Shown: piece by piece, positions 48,034-60,790 of the stretch | Position numbering within the stretch: the stretch's first letter is position 1 | Layout of the letters: each line of letters opens with the position of its first letter | NCBI GenBank assembly: GCA_028554795.2 | Contig: CM068835.1 | Coordinates: forward strand, 62,707,719 to 62,771,718 | Source of the DNA: Sinohyriopsis cumingii | Taxonomy: Eukaryota; Mollusca; Bivalvia; Unionida; Unionidae | Direction: 5' to 3' | Length of the DNA: 64,000 bases | Position numbers and translations under genes: made by a program | Notes under the pieces: model-generated | The model's database searches: none | What the model was told of the DNA's origin: nothing | What the model saw: the letters and a program-made list of their open reading frames with translations, nothing else

Positions 48034-51000
48034 TAATTTCAGAAAACAATTTATGACTCTGCTTTCATATAATGTAGTGTTTTGCTTAATGCCATTGTCC
48101 TTGGAGATATTTCACTGAACTTCTGCAATATACTCCAAGCTGCTACTGGAAGAATAAACAGAAATAACGATTGCTGATATCAAGTGTTTAAAATTAACTT
48201 TTAATCCTGGTGGGCTTTGTGCTTACAAATATTGAAACAAATTATAAAATCCATTAAATAAATTACTGGTCTATGTGAAAAATTGCCAGTTTGGGGCAAC
48301 AAGGTTGCAAAGCAGCAATTTTTAGCACTTTTGATATAAACAAAATATTAAGTCTTTAACTAAATACAGGATTTTTACAGATTTACTCTATCCAAACATT
48401 ATGGAAAACAACTTCCATATGGTATAATTTAAGGCAGGTCCCAGACATTTATAAAGGGTATATTTATGCTCATGAATAGTTTTTGAACTACTGGGTCCTT
48501 ACTGATCAGCATTAGTTACTAAATTCATGAAAGTGTTAAAAAAAAAAATTAAAATAATACCTCATGCACAATAAATAAATTTAAGATCAACGTGTTTTGC
48601 ATTATATTTGATTAAGTAATTTACAAGCTTTAGTTCCCACATGTTAACTGGAAAGCAGTTCTGGTCCTGGACAACCAAGCCCTGGGATAAGCATTCTTAA
48701 AGAATTTATATTAATCAGAAATGTCAGTAGTGATCAAGAGGCTTAAAAACTGTCGGCTGAATGGGATTCACTCTAATCCCTTTAAAACTCAATTAAAACA
48801 ATGTATATAATCCACGAGGTTTTTATTAGAACGAGTGAGCTATCTCTTGCATTTTTAAAAATAAAAAAATTAGGTCACACCAATGTTCTCCAAGTACAAT
48901 TACGTGACATTTTTAAGTTCTGAAGTGAAATACTTCATATGAAACAAACTTCTAACTTGAGAGTCATCTAAATTTACTGCTTTCGCATCCCCTCTACAAA
49001 ACACTTTAAAGCTTTTTGTTTCATGCTTGCTTTGTTTTGCATGGGTTTGTGTGCGTGTTTCTTTTTTATTAATCAATGTGTTGTTAACTTTATATCCTTA
49101 ACATCTCCTGGCACATAAGAGTCTCTGACCTGCTTAATAAAATTCAACTTCTTGTTCATACTCATCTCACATTTAGAAAAACTAAAACAGGACCAATCAA
49201 TTAATGCACAGTCTCAAGAATAGTTTTCTTCAGTCAATTAAGATTTTGTAATTAGAAGTATATAACTAGGGCTCTTTTTGGCAACAAAAAAAAAGACTTG
49301 GAGATTTTATATGTTTTACAGAGAAACAACAGCAACCAACTGCCACTGTAAAACATTGCAGAGACTATCTGATCTTATTCTAGTAGCTATAAGGTCAGCA
49401 TCTACAGATGCTTACTTTGGAAACAAAAAAGGAACTTGTTTGATTGATGTATGTCATCTTGAATATTACTCAAACATTACCATATTTCAAAAATTATGAA
49501 AATATGCCAGTTTTAGATTTTCTTGAGCATACTCAAGTTTAACAAGTTTCCACTTTTATTATCAATACAAATAATTTTATCTGCAACATGTATCAGTGAT
49601 CAAATGATTCATTAACTGATCAAATATGTCAAATAATTACTTCAGTGGTGGGAAAAAGAGTCAACTGATTCATCCAGGGTGATGAAAAATGCTTTCATAA
49701 AAAGAAAATGTTCAACAATTATCTAGTAAATGTCATACAGAATAATGAATGGAAAAGGTATCTATATTCCACAGATGTTTTGCTACCATATTTGCATAAA
49801 CGGTGTGCAGCAGTTGAGACATAAAACCAGCTGCATTACAAACATTACCAATTATTGACTCTGTGCACCATTTTTTAAACAAATAAATTTTATTGACATA
49901 ATTAATGGAGAATTTAGTTTCCACAACCTATAAAAATGGTGCAATTAGGATCAAAGTGTGTGTGTGTGTGTGTGTTTTACAGCATCTCCATACAGCAGTG
50001 CTTATATTATGCCAACTAAAGATAAATGTTCAAAAAATGTAAACTTGAATTGTACAAATATGTAGGCAGAGAAATACTTCCAAAAAAATGTAAACAATAA
50101 AGTATAAGAATATAAAAGCATTAGACAGAAATGTTAAAATTCTGTAAAATGTATACGAAAAAGATATGAGTAACACATGTCAAGTCCTTGAAGCATGAGG
50201 TAAAAACATTTACATAAATCACATTCCCTAAAAAAGTCAAAGATTTTCTTGGGTGCTACATGTACATCATTATACAGCTTCTTCATTCATTGACAATAAT
50301 GTGTCAGTGGACACTGCCATGCACTCTGGCCAAAGTTCAACCATATGACAGTATGCAGGAGTCAACTATCTGAGCAGTACCACTTCATCTTTCTGACTTG
50401 TTCTATATGTGGAACGACACTCTCCAATAAAGAGTTTAATGTTCTGAAATATATCTGTGCACTTTTCATTCCATATACTGATCTCTACAATATTTGAAGT
50501 CAGTATGTTGAATCTATGATTTAGAAATGGGCGACTCCACAGCTGTTTTATTTGCGCTTTAATTACCCTTGTTAGTAACGTTAATACCAGTAGAGAAAGT
50601 CAACAGTACAGAATACTTTTCCAGATTGTATGAGCAATTAATGCTTCTTCAGTATCTGGGATATTAACTGCTTGTCAGCTTTAAGATTTTGCAAGGCTTT
50701 CAATGTGGAAAGGGAATACAAAAAGATAATGAATTTCTGTTTTGAGAGGTTTCATGTTAAGTTCAAAGCTTTTAGTGCAGTAAAAACTGAGGCTTCATCT
50801 GGTATTAAAGTGGCTTGAGATGGTGCCGTGAGCTCCAACATAACATCTCCAGCTTTCGTATTGTCTGAATACAGGGACATAGGGCTATTACAGAACTGTC
50901 TGAAAACAGCAACATATGGCTATGATAAAGAGCTCCGATTCTATTGAATTTATTTTGAGAAAGAAAATTTGCTGAAGACTTTTGAATCAGCTAGGATCAA

Positions 51001-51179
51001 ATATAATCTTCGGGGTTGTTTATAACCAAGAAAGTCATTTTCTGTAACACAGAATCTTGCAGAACTTCCAAATTCATGTGCCAAAAGGTGGGCACAGAAA
51101 TAAAAATAAGTAATGATCATATGGCAACTGGTTCTCTGTGGCATTTAATGCAGACCCTCTATAATATATAAACTTAAAA
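48034..51179. other. Intron or upstream region; few features
   Basis: AT-rich. A (GT)9-10 tract at about 49957-49976, and a diverged copy of the 30.8 kb dispersed repeat at 50370-50520. The frame at 49278-49499 (plus) has no domain or splice support. Confidence 0.4.
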
Positions 51180-51269
51180 CATCATAAATAAGCCATGATG
51201 AACCATCCCACCGCAGTCTTGGGATGCAGAACATGCCTGATGTGCACTCCAATAAGTCATAAGAGGCAA

Positions 51270-51510
51270 CCAATGGAAATAGGAGCTGCAGTGGCCAAAA
51301 CAGTGGGAAACATGCCCAGTTTACAACTGAAATAGTGCAGGTTTGAATCCTACCATGAGATCAACCTGGATTGGTTACCTTATATCCTCGAGTAATCATT
51401 TTACTCTAATCGCCTTGGGTGTAAACCTACTTATATAGCTTTGCCATAAACCACCAAAGCAAAGCATAATGCGCCAGCAAATCTATCACTGTTTACTTGA
51501 AATCCCAAGT
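51270..51510 (+). mobile_element. tRNA-derived SINE (diverged)
   Basis: 'gctgcagtggccaaaacagtggg' (A-box-like) and 'gtgcaggtttgaatcctacc' (B-box), then 'ggttaccttatatcctcgagtaatcattttactc' and a 'cgccttgggtgtaaacc' end. Old, no clear target duplication. Confidence 0.55.
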
Positions 51511-52288
51511 AAACAAAAACAGAAAAGGCCATAATCTGCTGGGGGATTATGTAATTGCAGATCTGGGTATCCACTGTTCGGGTGGCAAATACATTATTCA
51601 GCATTGCTTGACTCCACCAAGTAACCCAATGAAAGTAGAAACTTGTTCTTACTAATTTAATTTTAGCTAAGTTTCTATTTCTCCAAGTGATTGACTGATT
51701 CTTTGATAGATAGATGGATGGATTAATGGATGGATTAAATGACTAATTGACATAATGTTTGCATATCAGAATCTAAAACATTTTATATGGATACAGTACA
51801 ACCCGAATTAAAAGACTAGTGGTTTGGTAGATTACCTATGATCTGAGACCAGATTCTTAAAGCAATGGACCGATTTTACAACACACATACTATCTAAGAT
51901 TGATGACTGTACTACATGATGGAAGGCTACACTAACTTGAAGTTATTATTCATATCCTTGACTCTTATAGACAAACTGCATCCCAAATGTCTGAGTAAAA
52001 AAAAAATTTAATTTTTTATAATAAAGTTTGGAAAATCATAAAGTTCAATTTACTTTTTTCTGACCAACAATTGTTTAAATTAATTGTTAGAGTGAATTCC
52101 ATTGACAGTCATATCCTGTTATTACAGACCACTTCTTCATGATAGAAAGGGCGTCCTTTCAAGACGGGTTTCAGCACTGATCATGGATCTCCTTCAGTAA
52201 AGTAGTAACTTTACATTTTCAAAGCATGTTACAGCACAACAATGTTTTAAAACAAATCCTGAATCATAGTTGGAATTTTAAATTTTAC

Positions 52289-52382
52289 CTTGGCCAGGCA
52301 AAACAAAGAGTGTATACATTTATCACACTCTTTCTCAATCAATACTCCAAACTTTCTTAGTAACACAAGATTCTCGAGTGCA
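52289..52382 (-). CDS. Orphan exon-like segment (uncertain)
   Basis: 94-nt minus-strand segment between 'tttctttttaag' and 'gtaaaattt', open in one frame: 31 residues containing ENLVLLRKFGVLIEK and CDKCIHSLFCLAK. It ends in phase 0, as required to join the STK33 exon at 45568, but lacks the expected HIIHLEEVFETPK-type sequence; only a weak 'IH..LF...K' resemblance is seen. It may be a chance frame, a diverged STK33 N-lobe exon or an exon of another gene. Confidence 0.25.
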
Positions 52383-52711
52383 CTTAAAAAGAAATGGCCA
52401 CAGAATAAATGTCATTCCAAAAATTGGCCATATTTGCAGACCAAAAGGTTAAATCTATGTTACCTTTCAATCTGATTAGGGAGTGGAAGGTAACAGATTA
52501 GAAAAGCATGTTTTCATTTGAGTAAAAACATAATTGAAACTTTTTCATCCTGATGTGAATATTATCAACAGAGCTCCCAGCAGGAGACTGTTTTCACCAT
52601 GGAGGTTTTCTGTATGACATTATCAATTGCGTTTTTTTAGCACAGTCAGGAAATTTATATGTGAAACAATATACAGCAAATGTCCTGTATTGCATTTATA
52701 TGTTTGTTTTA

Positions 52712-54450
52712 TGCCCCACCACAACATTGGTAGGGCATTTCAGTTTTACCCTTATCAGTCTACCTGTCCATCAAAATATTTAGTGTGCCTAACTCATGAC
52801 CAAAAGTGTGTGGTTTAAATGCCCTTACAGTTGGACTATCATAGTGTTTCCTTGAGTAAGGAACTTTACTGCAATTCCTTTAGCACTAAATAACCTAAAT
52901 TTCAGTGGCTGTGCTGTAAAATAGCAAACCAATGTCCAAGAACTTTAGTTTGTTTTCTGGAAGTGGAGATGGTGGGTTATGGGTTGGTTGTAGTGGAGAT
53001 ATGCCTAACAGTCAATTCAATGCATGAAATAAGAGTGAGTAGGATGCTTTCTCTGCCAAAAGTTTTCAATGCCATTGACCAAAATTTCTAAGAAAGCATT
53101 TGTTTCATGGTTTTTCTATTTTTAATATTGATCCATATTTGATGGCTCAGCATCATTTTTCTGTAGTGAAAAATTAAGTTCTTTATGCCTAGATCCTTTT
53201 GGTAAATGTTGGTCAAATTTAGTTAGACAGCATTTATAAGAAAATATTGCTTACATGTTTTTCTATTTTTTAGTAATGGTGGTCATATCTGGTTATGGTT
53301 TGGCATCACTTGTACAGTTTAAAAACTTTTCATTCCATGGTGTCAGATTTGATCAAATTTTGTTGTAATTAGTGGTTTTTGAGAAAGTAAACAAAATCAG
53401 ACTTTTTTCTTTTTTCAGTAACAATGGTCACATCTGATGGCAAATTTGTATCTTTTGTATTAAATTGAAAGCTCTTAATGACAGAATGTTTATTGTTGAA
53501 TTTGATATTATTCTGCACAGCAGTTTGTAAGATGAAGTTGTTTAATTGTTTCTTAACTGTTAGTAATGGCTGCAGATTTATTTTAAGGTGGTTTGACATC
53601 ATTTAATTCTGTATATATTTAAAAATCCCCCAAAGCCAGTATGCCATCTGTCAGATTTGGTCAAATCCTGCCAAGCAGTGAATGGCTCTCTAATTTATAA
53701 ACTGTTGCATATTTGAGGTTGGATTGGCATCATTTTTACAACAACTGAAAACCAGTCCTTCAAAGATGCTTCATTTGGTCAAAAAAGTTATATTGAGAGC
53801 TTTTGAAATTAGTAAATGTGATCATAATTGAATAAAGATTGGTCTTAGTTGTATGAATCTAAAAGCCCTTTATGCCAAAATATTGCCAAATTTGTCAACA
53901 AGTTTAGTTATCTCCAAGTGGAAAACTTATGTCCTAGACTCAGATTCAAATAAACATGTTTACCTCCCAATAATAATGATTGGAATATTTATTCTATAAT
54001 GATAGAGAAATATTAGCTATGCATTATGTTGTTTACATAATAAATGTCACTGGTAGACCATTATAAGGTCAATTACAAAATAAAACCAGATATACTATAT
54101 ATAATCATTGAAAAGAAGTCAATAAACAATACAAATTAAATATACATAACAGTCAGTAAGTACCCTATGAGCAGTTTCTGAGAAGTTTTTTTAAAGGTTT
54201 ATCTACTTAGCAATTATGACTATATCTGCTGATAAATCAGCATTTTATACAAACATGAAACGGGTTTTATGCTTGGATGATAATTTTGGTCAAATCTAGT
54301 AAAATTCTGTTCAGTGGTTTCAGGATGTTGTTTGAACAAATTTGACAGGTCTTAATGGCAGAAAACTCCCTGTCTATTTATGTGTAAACTATTTAAGTGG
54401 TGTTTGAAAAGAAGTTTTCCATAACTGTGACCATACAATAAGTTTACTTG
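52712..54450. repeat. Degenerate ~140-bp array, locus 2
   Basis: Opens with 'atgccccaccacaacattgg' / 'gtagggcattt', a common lead-in to such arrays in bivalve DNA, then many diverged units with 'tttggtcaaattttgtt', 'gagaaagta', 'atttttagtaatggtggtcatatctggt' and 'tggcatcat'. Stops before the LINE relic. Confidence 0.7.
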
Positions 54451-54689
54451 GCCTTATGGTCAGAGACAGCTAAACATTTATTTGTGACCTTGAAATTGAA
54501 AAAATGACCTTAAGTGTTAATGCATCAGTGGTCATCAGACTGAGAAACACAGATGTAGATGGTTCATTTCTGTTATTAATGAAAAAGAAACTTTAAAAAA
54601 TCTTACAATATTGTGTGACTGACTTAGTATACGATGGATTATAGGAAAGATGAATGATGGATCAAATCAAGAAATAATGATTTGGATTA

Positions 54690-55470
54690 TTTTACACTGA
54701 ATGTACAAGGTCTGGTCTATTTACCATCTCAAGAGGTATGTTATTCCAGATTGTAGTGTTTCTAACAATGAAATAGCATTAGTAAATACTGAATATGTAA
54801 TAGTGAATATTATAACATGCCATTTTGTAAAAGAGATGCTGAAAGGAAAACCTCTTTTGACCAGTTTGTCTCTAACTTTATAGAAAATACCAAGAGAAGA
54901 CATTTGCAATTGTCCTGGAGTGTTGATATCTAAAGATTGTCAAGCATATACATTATATACTGCTCGTGTGGTTGTAGTTGTTAAAAATATAACTGAAAGC
55001 CGAATTTTGAATAATTTCAATTCTGAACCATTGGTTATATTTTGCTATGTAGCAGTATAGACATCTAATTTACATGTATACATTGCATGTTGTTTAGTTA
55101 TCTTTGTTTTGTGTGTATGGATGCTTCTCTTGATACAATTTATTGTGATTTTTTTTCTTGGCTGTAATATTATTTAATGTGTTTTCCTGTTCGGATCTTC
55201 GGAGATAGTTATTCCAAAACACTTTACCGAGTCCAATGATATAAAAGTAGCATATTGTAAGTTATAATTAAATATAGTTGGTTATTCTCTTCTAATTCTA
55301 ATAGCCTCATGTTTGTCTGGATTGAAGGACATTAACCAGTCCGATTCCCATTTTTTAAAAATTTGTCAAAGATGGGTTTGAGATTATTTGATTCAGTGTT
55401 GCATGCAATAATCAAGTGTACAATTGTATTATCATCAAATATGTTACTGCTGATGGAGGTAGGTATATGT
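54690..55470 (-). pseudogene. CR1/Jockey-like LINE, RT thumb and 3' end
   Basis: Minus frames read WESDWLMSFNPDKHEAIRIRR ('W...W.M.FNPDKCEVIRITxK'), DSVKCFGITISEDPNRKTH ('AKYLGVTISxDLxWxxHI') and, near the 3' end, TIWNNIPLEMVNRP ('RTIxDWNNLPxxIVxxP'), the usual closing motif of CR1/Jockey-type LINEs. Multiple stops and shifts show a dead 5'-truncated copy. Confidence 0.78.
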
Positions 55471-55499
55471 TTATGTTGGCTAGAAAGAGTCTAGTTCCT

Positions 55500-57000
55500 A
55501 GGACTCAGAGCCCTATGGGAGTCCAGATTGGCCTCTTTTTTTTACAAGCTGATTTTTGTGCCAGAATATTTTCTACAAAATTTGATCAATTTCTGTTAAG
55601 TGGTCTCTGAGAACTTGTTTAAAGGATTTTTCATTTTTATAACAGGTGACTACATTTTATGGAGAATTGACCATCATTGGTGTAGCCCTGAGTGGCCAAG
55701 TGGTCTAAAGCACTCACCATTACGGATCACTGCCATCTCACCTCTGTCTGTGTGGGTTCGAGTATTGGGTTCGGCCAGTGTGGTTATGTGAGAAAGCTTG
55801 CCATGCAGTAGCTTCTCATTGGTCAGTGATTCTATCCAGGGTTTTCCCCAAGTTCTTCCTCCATCATTTATACTGGCCACCATGTATAGCCTATCTTGTG
55901 CTGAAAATGGCATTAAACCCTACAACAACAACAATAACAAAATCATTGGCATAAATTGGAAAGTCTTGAATACCAGAATGCTTTCAATCAGATTTGGTCA
56001 AATTTTGCTGAGCACACGGGAAGAACATGTTTAAAATATTTTCTATTTTTAGTATTGTGACTATATCTGATGGCAGATTAACATCGTTTATCGAAATGTG
56101 AAAGCTTATTATATCAGGATGCTTAACTGCAAAGTTTGGTCAAGTTATGTTAGGCAATTTTTCAGAAATCGCTTAAACGTTCTTCTGTATTTTTGTGGCC
56201 ACATCTGATGTCAGATTCGTTTCATTTTGTAAAATCTTGGAAACCTTCTATACCAGGATGCTTCTGTCAAATTTTGTCATACTCTGCTTTGGATAAGAGG
56301 TCACTGAAAGGTTGTTCTGGCTTTAGTAACAGTCACCATATTTGATGGTAAAAAGGTGCATTAAAACAAAACTGAAAGGTGACTAATGCAAGGATGCTTT
56401 CCATCATGTTTGGCCAAATTCTATTCAGCAGTTTTGGATGAGTCATTTAAAGTTTTTATTTTTATTTTTAGCAATGGCGGCCATAACTGATTGTAGTTCA
56501 ATCTTGTTAAAAAATTCATGCCAAGATGCTTTCTGTCAAGTTTGGTGAAATTCTATTAAGCACTTTTAGAGACACAATTTAAAAGTTTATCTATTAAATA
56601 TTTAGTAACAATGGTGATATTTCATGATGGGTGCTCTTTTGCCAAATTTTATCAAATTTAAGTTTCAGTGGCTTTTGAGAAGTTGTTGGTTAAAAGTTTG
56701 TTTAAAATCTGCTGTTAGTAACCATGGCTACACTTGACAGCAGATCAAAAACATTTTCTAAAAATGTTAAAACTCAGGATCTTCTATGCCAAATTTGGTT
56801 GGAAATGGTTTAATGTTTTTTATATAAAAGGTAAAAATGGTAATTTGTACAAAATATTGGCCTGTGAACTTGATCTTGAAGACAGGACCCACAGTGTTTT
56901 ACATGACAAAGATTCTAATTATACTGTATTAAAACACTAAGTTTCATCGCTTCATCAAGTTATAAAGTGGAAAGGAAATTCTAATGGAAAATTTAAAATA
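55500..57000. repeat. Degenerate ~140-bp array, locus 3
   Basis: 'gatttggtcaaattttgctg' type anchors at about 55992, 56132, 56270, 56407 and 56539 give a period of about 132-140 bp. Split by a SINE-A at 55681-55941. Confidence 0.75.
55681..55941 (+). mobile_element. SINE-A copy inside array locus 3, 8-bp TSD
   Basis: Full-length: 'gagtggccaagtggtctaaag' head, 'gggttcgagta' B-box, conserved body, (CAA)n tail. Target duplication atcattgg at 55673-55680 and 55942-55949 sits within one array unit. Confidence 0.92.
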
Positions 57001-57560
57001 GTGACTTTGGATCTTGACATTGAAGATGGGACCCCAAAGTTTCATCCCTTAATCTCAAATGGCTTGAAGGAAATGTGATGGGAAACCTAAAATACTGACC
57101 ATGGCCTTGAAGATAATACTTACAATGTGCTACTATATACGTTTGCTAATGAGTTTCATTAGATAATCTCCAAATGGCTTGAAACTTTATGAAAAGAAAA
57201 GAAAGTGTAATGGGGAATCTAATAAACTTATTCATGACCAGTACATGAATATAGGATCTCTCCATTTGATACTGTATTTATCCAATGAAAAGCCCATGCT
57301 TTGTTATAAACCACCCATATCTCAAAACAAATTGGCAAATATTTGCAATGGCATCTTTGTTTCATAACAATTAAGCCCTGATTCTGTACTTTATGATAAT
57401 GATACTAAATAGCCCTTGGTTTAATCATGAGGAAAACAATGTATGTGACATATCTGTAATGATAATGCATAAGCAAAATAAGTTTTATCAAATGGCCTGA
57501 AAATTATGAAGTAGAAAGGAAAGCGTGATGGAAAAATCTAGGATGATGACAGCTTTTAGA
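57001..57560. repeat. Second degenerate repeat type next to locus 3
   Basis: Blocks 'gaccttgaagat.gga.cca.agtttcatc', 'atctcaaatggcttgaa' and 'aaaggaaa..taatgggaaa' recur about every 120-130 bp. Confidence 0.55.
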
Positions 57561-57813
57561 ATGCTGGACTCATGACCTGAAAGGTACCTATTCAGATTCT
57601 ATGACAACATCAGCATTAACCAGCTACTGTTGCTTGCTTCTCAGGGCAAAGCAGTTAATAGGAATTGCCTTGATATAATATAACATTCATCTGTTCATGT
57701 GTTGATTTTCAATTAAAGACCAAACAAATATGCTGACCCATGATATTTTTGTAAAAGATAAACCTTCTTTGTGTCAAGTCACAACTTTTATTTTTGACTT
57801 TGACCTTTAAGAT

Positions 57814-58066
57814 AGGGGCCCCGAGTGGCCGAGTGGTCTAAAGCGCTCTCTGTTACGGATCACTGCCATCTCACCTCTGTCTGTGTGGGTTCGAGTCTCG
57901 GATTCAGCCAATGTGGGTATGTGAGAAAGCTTGCCAGTAGCTTCTTGTGGGTCAGTGGTTCTTTCCGGGGTTTTCCTGGGTTCTTCCTCCACCATTAATA
58001 CTGGCCGCCATGTATAGCCTATCGTGTACTGAAAAATGGCGTTAAACACTACAACAACAACAACAA
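57814..58066 (+). mobile_element. SINE-A copy, best-preserved head, 13-bp TSD
   Basis: Starts 'aggggccccgagtggccgag'. A-box tggccgagtgg (about 57827-57837) and B-box ggttcgagtctc (57888-57899) spaced as in tRNA-Leu with a long variable arm. Body and (CAA)n tail intact. Target duplication tgacctttaagat at 57801-57813 and 58067-58079. The TSD is perfect, so insertion is relatively recent. Confidence 0.95.
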
Positions 58067-58459
58067 TGACCTTTAAGATGCAAGTAGGAAAAAAGGCCGC
58101 AACATTTTTAAAAAGTGAGTAAATGTGAAAATGGTTTATATTAACCAAAAATGGTGCAATTTAATTAAAATGATTAGAAATTCAACCTAAGTGTCCATCT
58201 AGCCACTGGCTAAATAGCAAACAGCTGACATCTATTATAATGTGTATGCTGTACCTTGATCAACCTGCAACTGTTTCATTAACAGTATGTCATGCACAAT
58301 CTTCTTATGACATAATTCAGTTTATAAAACATAAACATAAAACAAAACATTAAAAATGAAAATTAATGGGAAAATACTCAAGTCGTCTGAAGCAGAGATG
58401 TGAAAATAAAAGATGTCATTATAATGGACAGTTACTATGTCACTAACAACTATATGCAT

Positions 58460-60790
58460 ATTCATTTACACATTTACTCATTTTTTACATTTACAGTATA
58501 CTTAACTAAGCCATTTACACATTTACTGATTTTGTAAACATTTACAGTTAGCTTAACTAAGCCATTTACACATTTACTGATTTTGTAAACATTTACAGTA
58601 TACTTAACTAAGCCATTTACACATTTACTGATTTTGTAAACATTTACAGTAAATTTAACTCAGCCATTTACACTTTTACTCATTTTGTGAAGATTTACAG
58701 TAAACTTCACTAAGCCATGTGCACTTTTACTGATTTTGTAAACATTTACAGTAAACTTAACTAGGCCATTTACATATTTACTGATTTTGTAAAAATTTAC
58801 AGTAAACTTCACTAAGCCATTTAACATTTACTGATTTTGTAAGCATTTACAGTAAACTTCACTAAGCCATTTGCACATTTACTCATTTTGTAAACATTTA
58901 CAGTATACTTAATTAAGCCATTTACACATTTACTGATTTTGTAAATATTTACAGTAAACTTCACTAAAGCAATTTACACTTTTACTGATTTTGTAAACAT
59001 TTACATAAATTTCACTAAGCCATTCACACATTTACTGATTTTGTAAAAATTTACAGTAAACTTCACTAAGCCATTTACACATTTACTGATTTTGTAAACA
59101 TTTACAGTAAACTTCACTAAGCCATTTACTGATTTTGTAAAAATTTACAGTAAACTTCACTAAGCCATTTAACTTTTACTGATTTTGTAAGCATTTACAG
59201 TAAACTTAACTAAGCCATTTACACATTTACTGATTTTGTAAACATTTACAGTAAATTTAACTTAGCCATTTACACTTTTACTCATTTTGTGAAGATTTAC
59301 AGTAAACTTCACTAAGCCATGTGCACTTTTACTGATTTTGTAAACATTTACAGTAAACTTAACTAGGCCATTTACATATTTACTGATTTTGTAAATATTT
59401 ACAGTAAACTTCACTAAGCCATTTAACATTTACTGATTTTGTAAGCATTTACAGTAAACTTCACTAAGCCATTTACACATTTACTCATTTTGTAAACATT
59501 TACAGTATACATAATTAAGCCATTTACACATTTACTGATTTTGTAAATATTTACAGTAAACTTCACTAAAGCAATTTACACTTTTACTGATTTTGTAAAC
59601 ATTTACATAAATTTCACTAAGCCATTCACACATTTACTGATTTTGTAAAAATTTACAGTAAACTTCACTAAGCCATTTACACATTTACTGATTTTGTAAA
59701 CATTTACAGTAAACTTCACTAAGCCATTTACTGATTTTGTAAAAATTTACAGTAAACTTCACTAAGCCATTTAACTTTTACTGATTTTGTAAACATTTAC
59801 AGTAAACTTAACTAAGCCATTTACACATTTACTGATTTTGTAAACAATTACAGTAAACTTCACTAAGCCATTTACTGATTTTGTAAACATTTACAGTAAA
59901 CTTCACTAAGCCATTCACACTTCTACTGATTTTGTAAGCATTTACAGTAAACTTAACTAAGCCATTTACACATTTACTGATTTTGTAAACATTTACAGTA
60001 AACTTCACTAAGCCATTTACTGATTTTGTAAACATTTACAGTAAACTTCACTAAGCCATTTACTGATTTTGTAAAAATTTACAGTAAACTTCACTAAGCC
60101 ATTTAACTTTTACTGATTTTGTAAACATTTACAGTAAACTTAACTAAGCCATTTACACATTTACTGATTTTGTAAACAATTACAGTAAACTTCACTAAGC
60201 CATTTACTGATTTTGTAAACATTTACAGTAAACTTCACTAAGCCATTCACACTTCTACTGATTTTGTAAGCATTTACAGTAAACTTAACTAAGCCATTTA
60301 CACATTTACTGATTTTGTAAACATTTACAGTAAACTTCACTAAGCCATTTACTGATTTTGTAAACATTTACAGTAAACTTCACTAAGCCATTCACACTTT
60401 TACTGATTTTGTAAACATTTACAGTAAACTTAACTAAGCCATTTACACATTTACTGATTTTGTAAACATTTACAGTAAACTTCACTAAGCCATTTACTGA
60501 TTTTGTAAACATTTACAGTAAACTTCACTAAGCCATTTACTGATTTTGTAAACATTTACAGTAAACTTCACTAAGCCATTCACACTTTTACTGATTTTGT
60601 AAACATTTACAGTAAACTTAACTAAGCCATTTACACATTTACTGATTTTGTAAACATTTACAGTAAACTTCACTAAGCCATTTACACATTTACTGATTTT
60701 GTAAACATTTACAGTAAACTTCACTAAAGCAGTTTACACTTTTACTGATTTTGTAAATATTTACAGCAAACTTTACTAAGCCATTTACAT
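58460..60790. repeat. 51-bp satellite with 43-bp variants and higher-order structure
   Basis: Unit: 'catttacacatttactgatt' + 'ttgtaaacatttacag' + 'taaacttcactaagc' (51 bp); a common variant lacks 8 bp (43 bp). A block from about 58680 recurs at about 59283 (shift ~602 bp) and a block at 59830 recurs at 60162 (shift 332 bp), so multi-unit segments have been duplicated. Each unit contains tttacagtaaa (palindrome) and a tttac..gtaaa inverted pair. Minus-strand frames of 65-76 codons with a 17-residue period are artefacts. Confidence 0.95.

Noticed and set aside
54701-54909. Open frames of 60-62 codons on both strands
   Set aside because: They lie in the decayed CR1/Jockey-like LINE 3' end.
57814-57905. 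Functional tRNA-Leu gene
   Set aside because: A and B boxes are present but the acceptor stem and arms do not fold and the sequence continues into a SINE body with TSDs.
42960-60790. Possible CRISPR-like arrays
   Set aside because: Units are directly adjoining with no unique spacers, and the host is a eukaryote.
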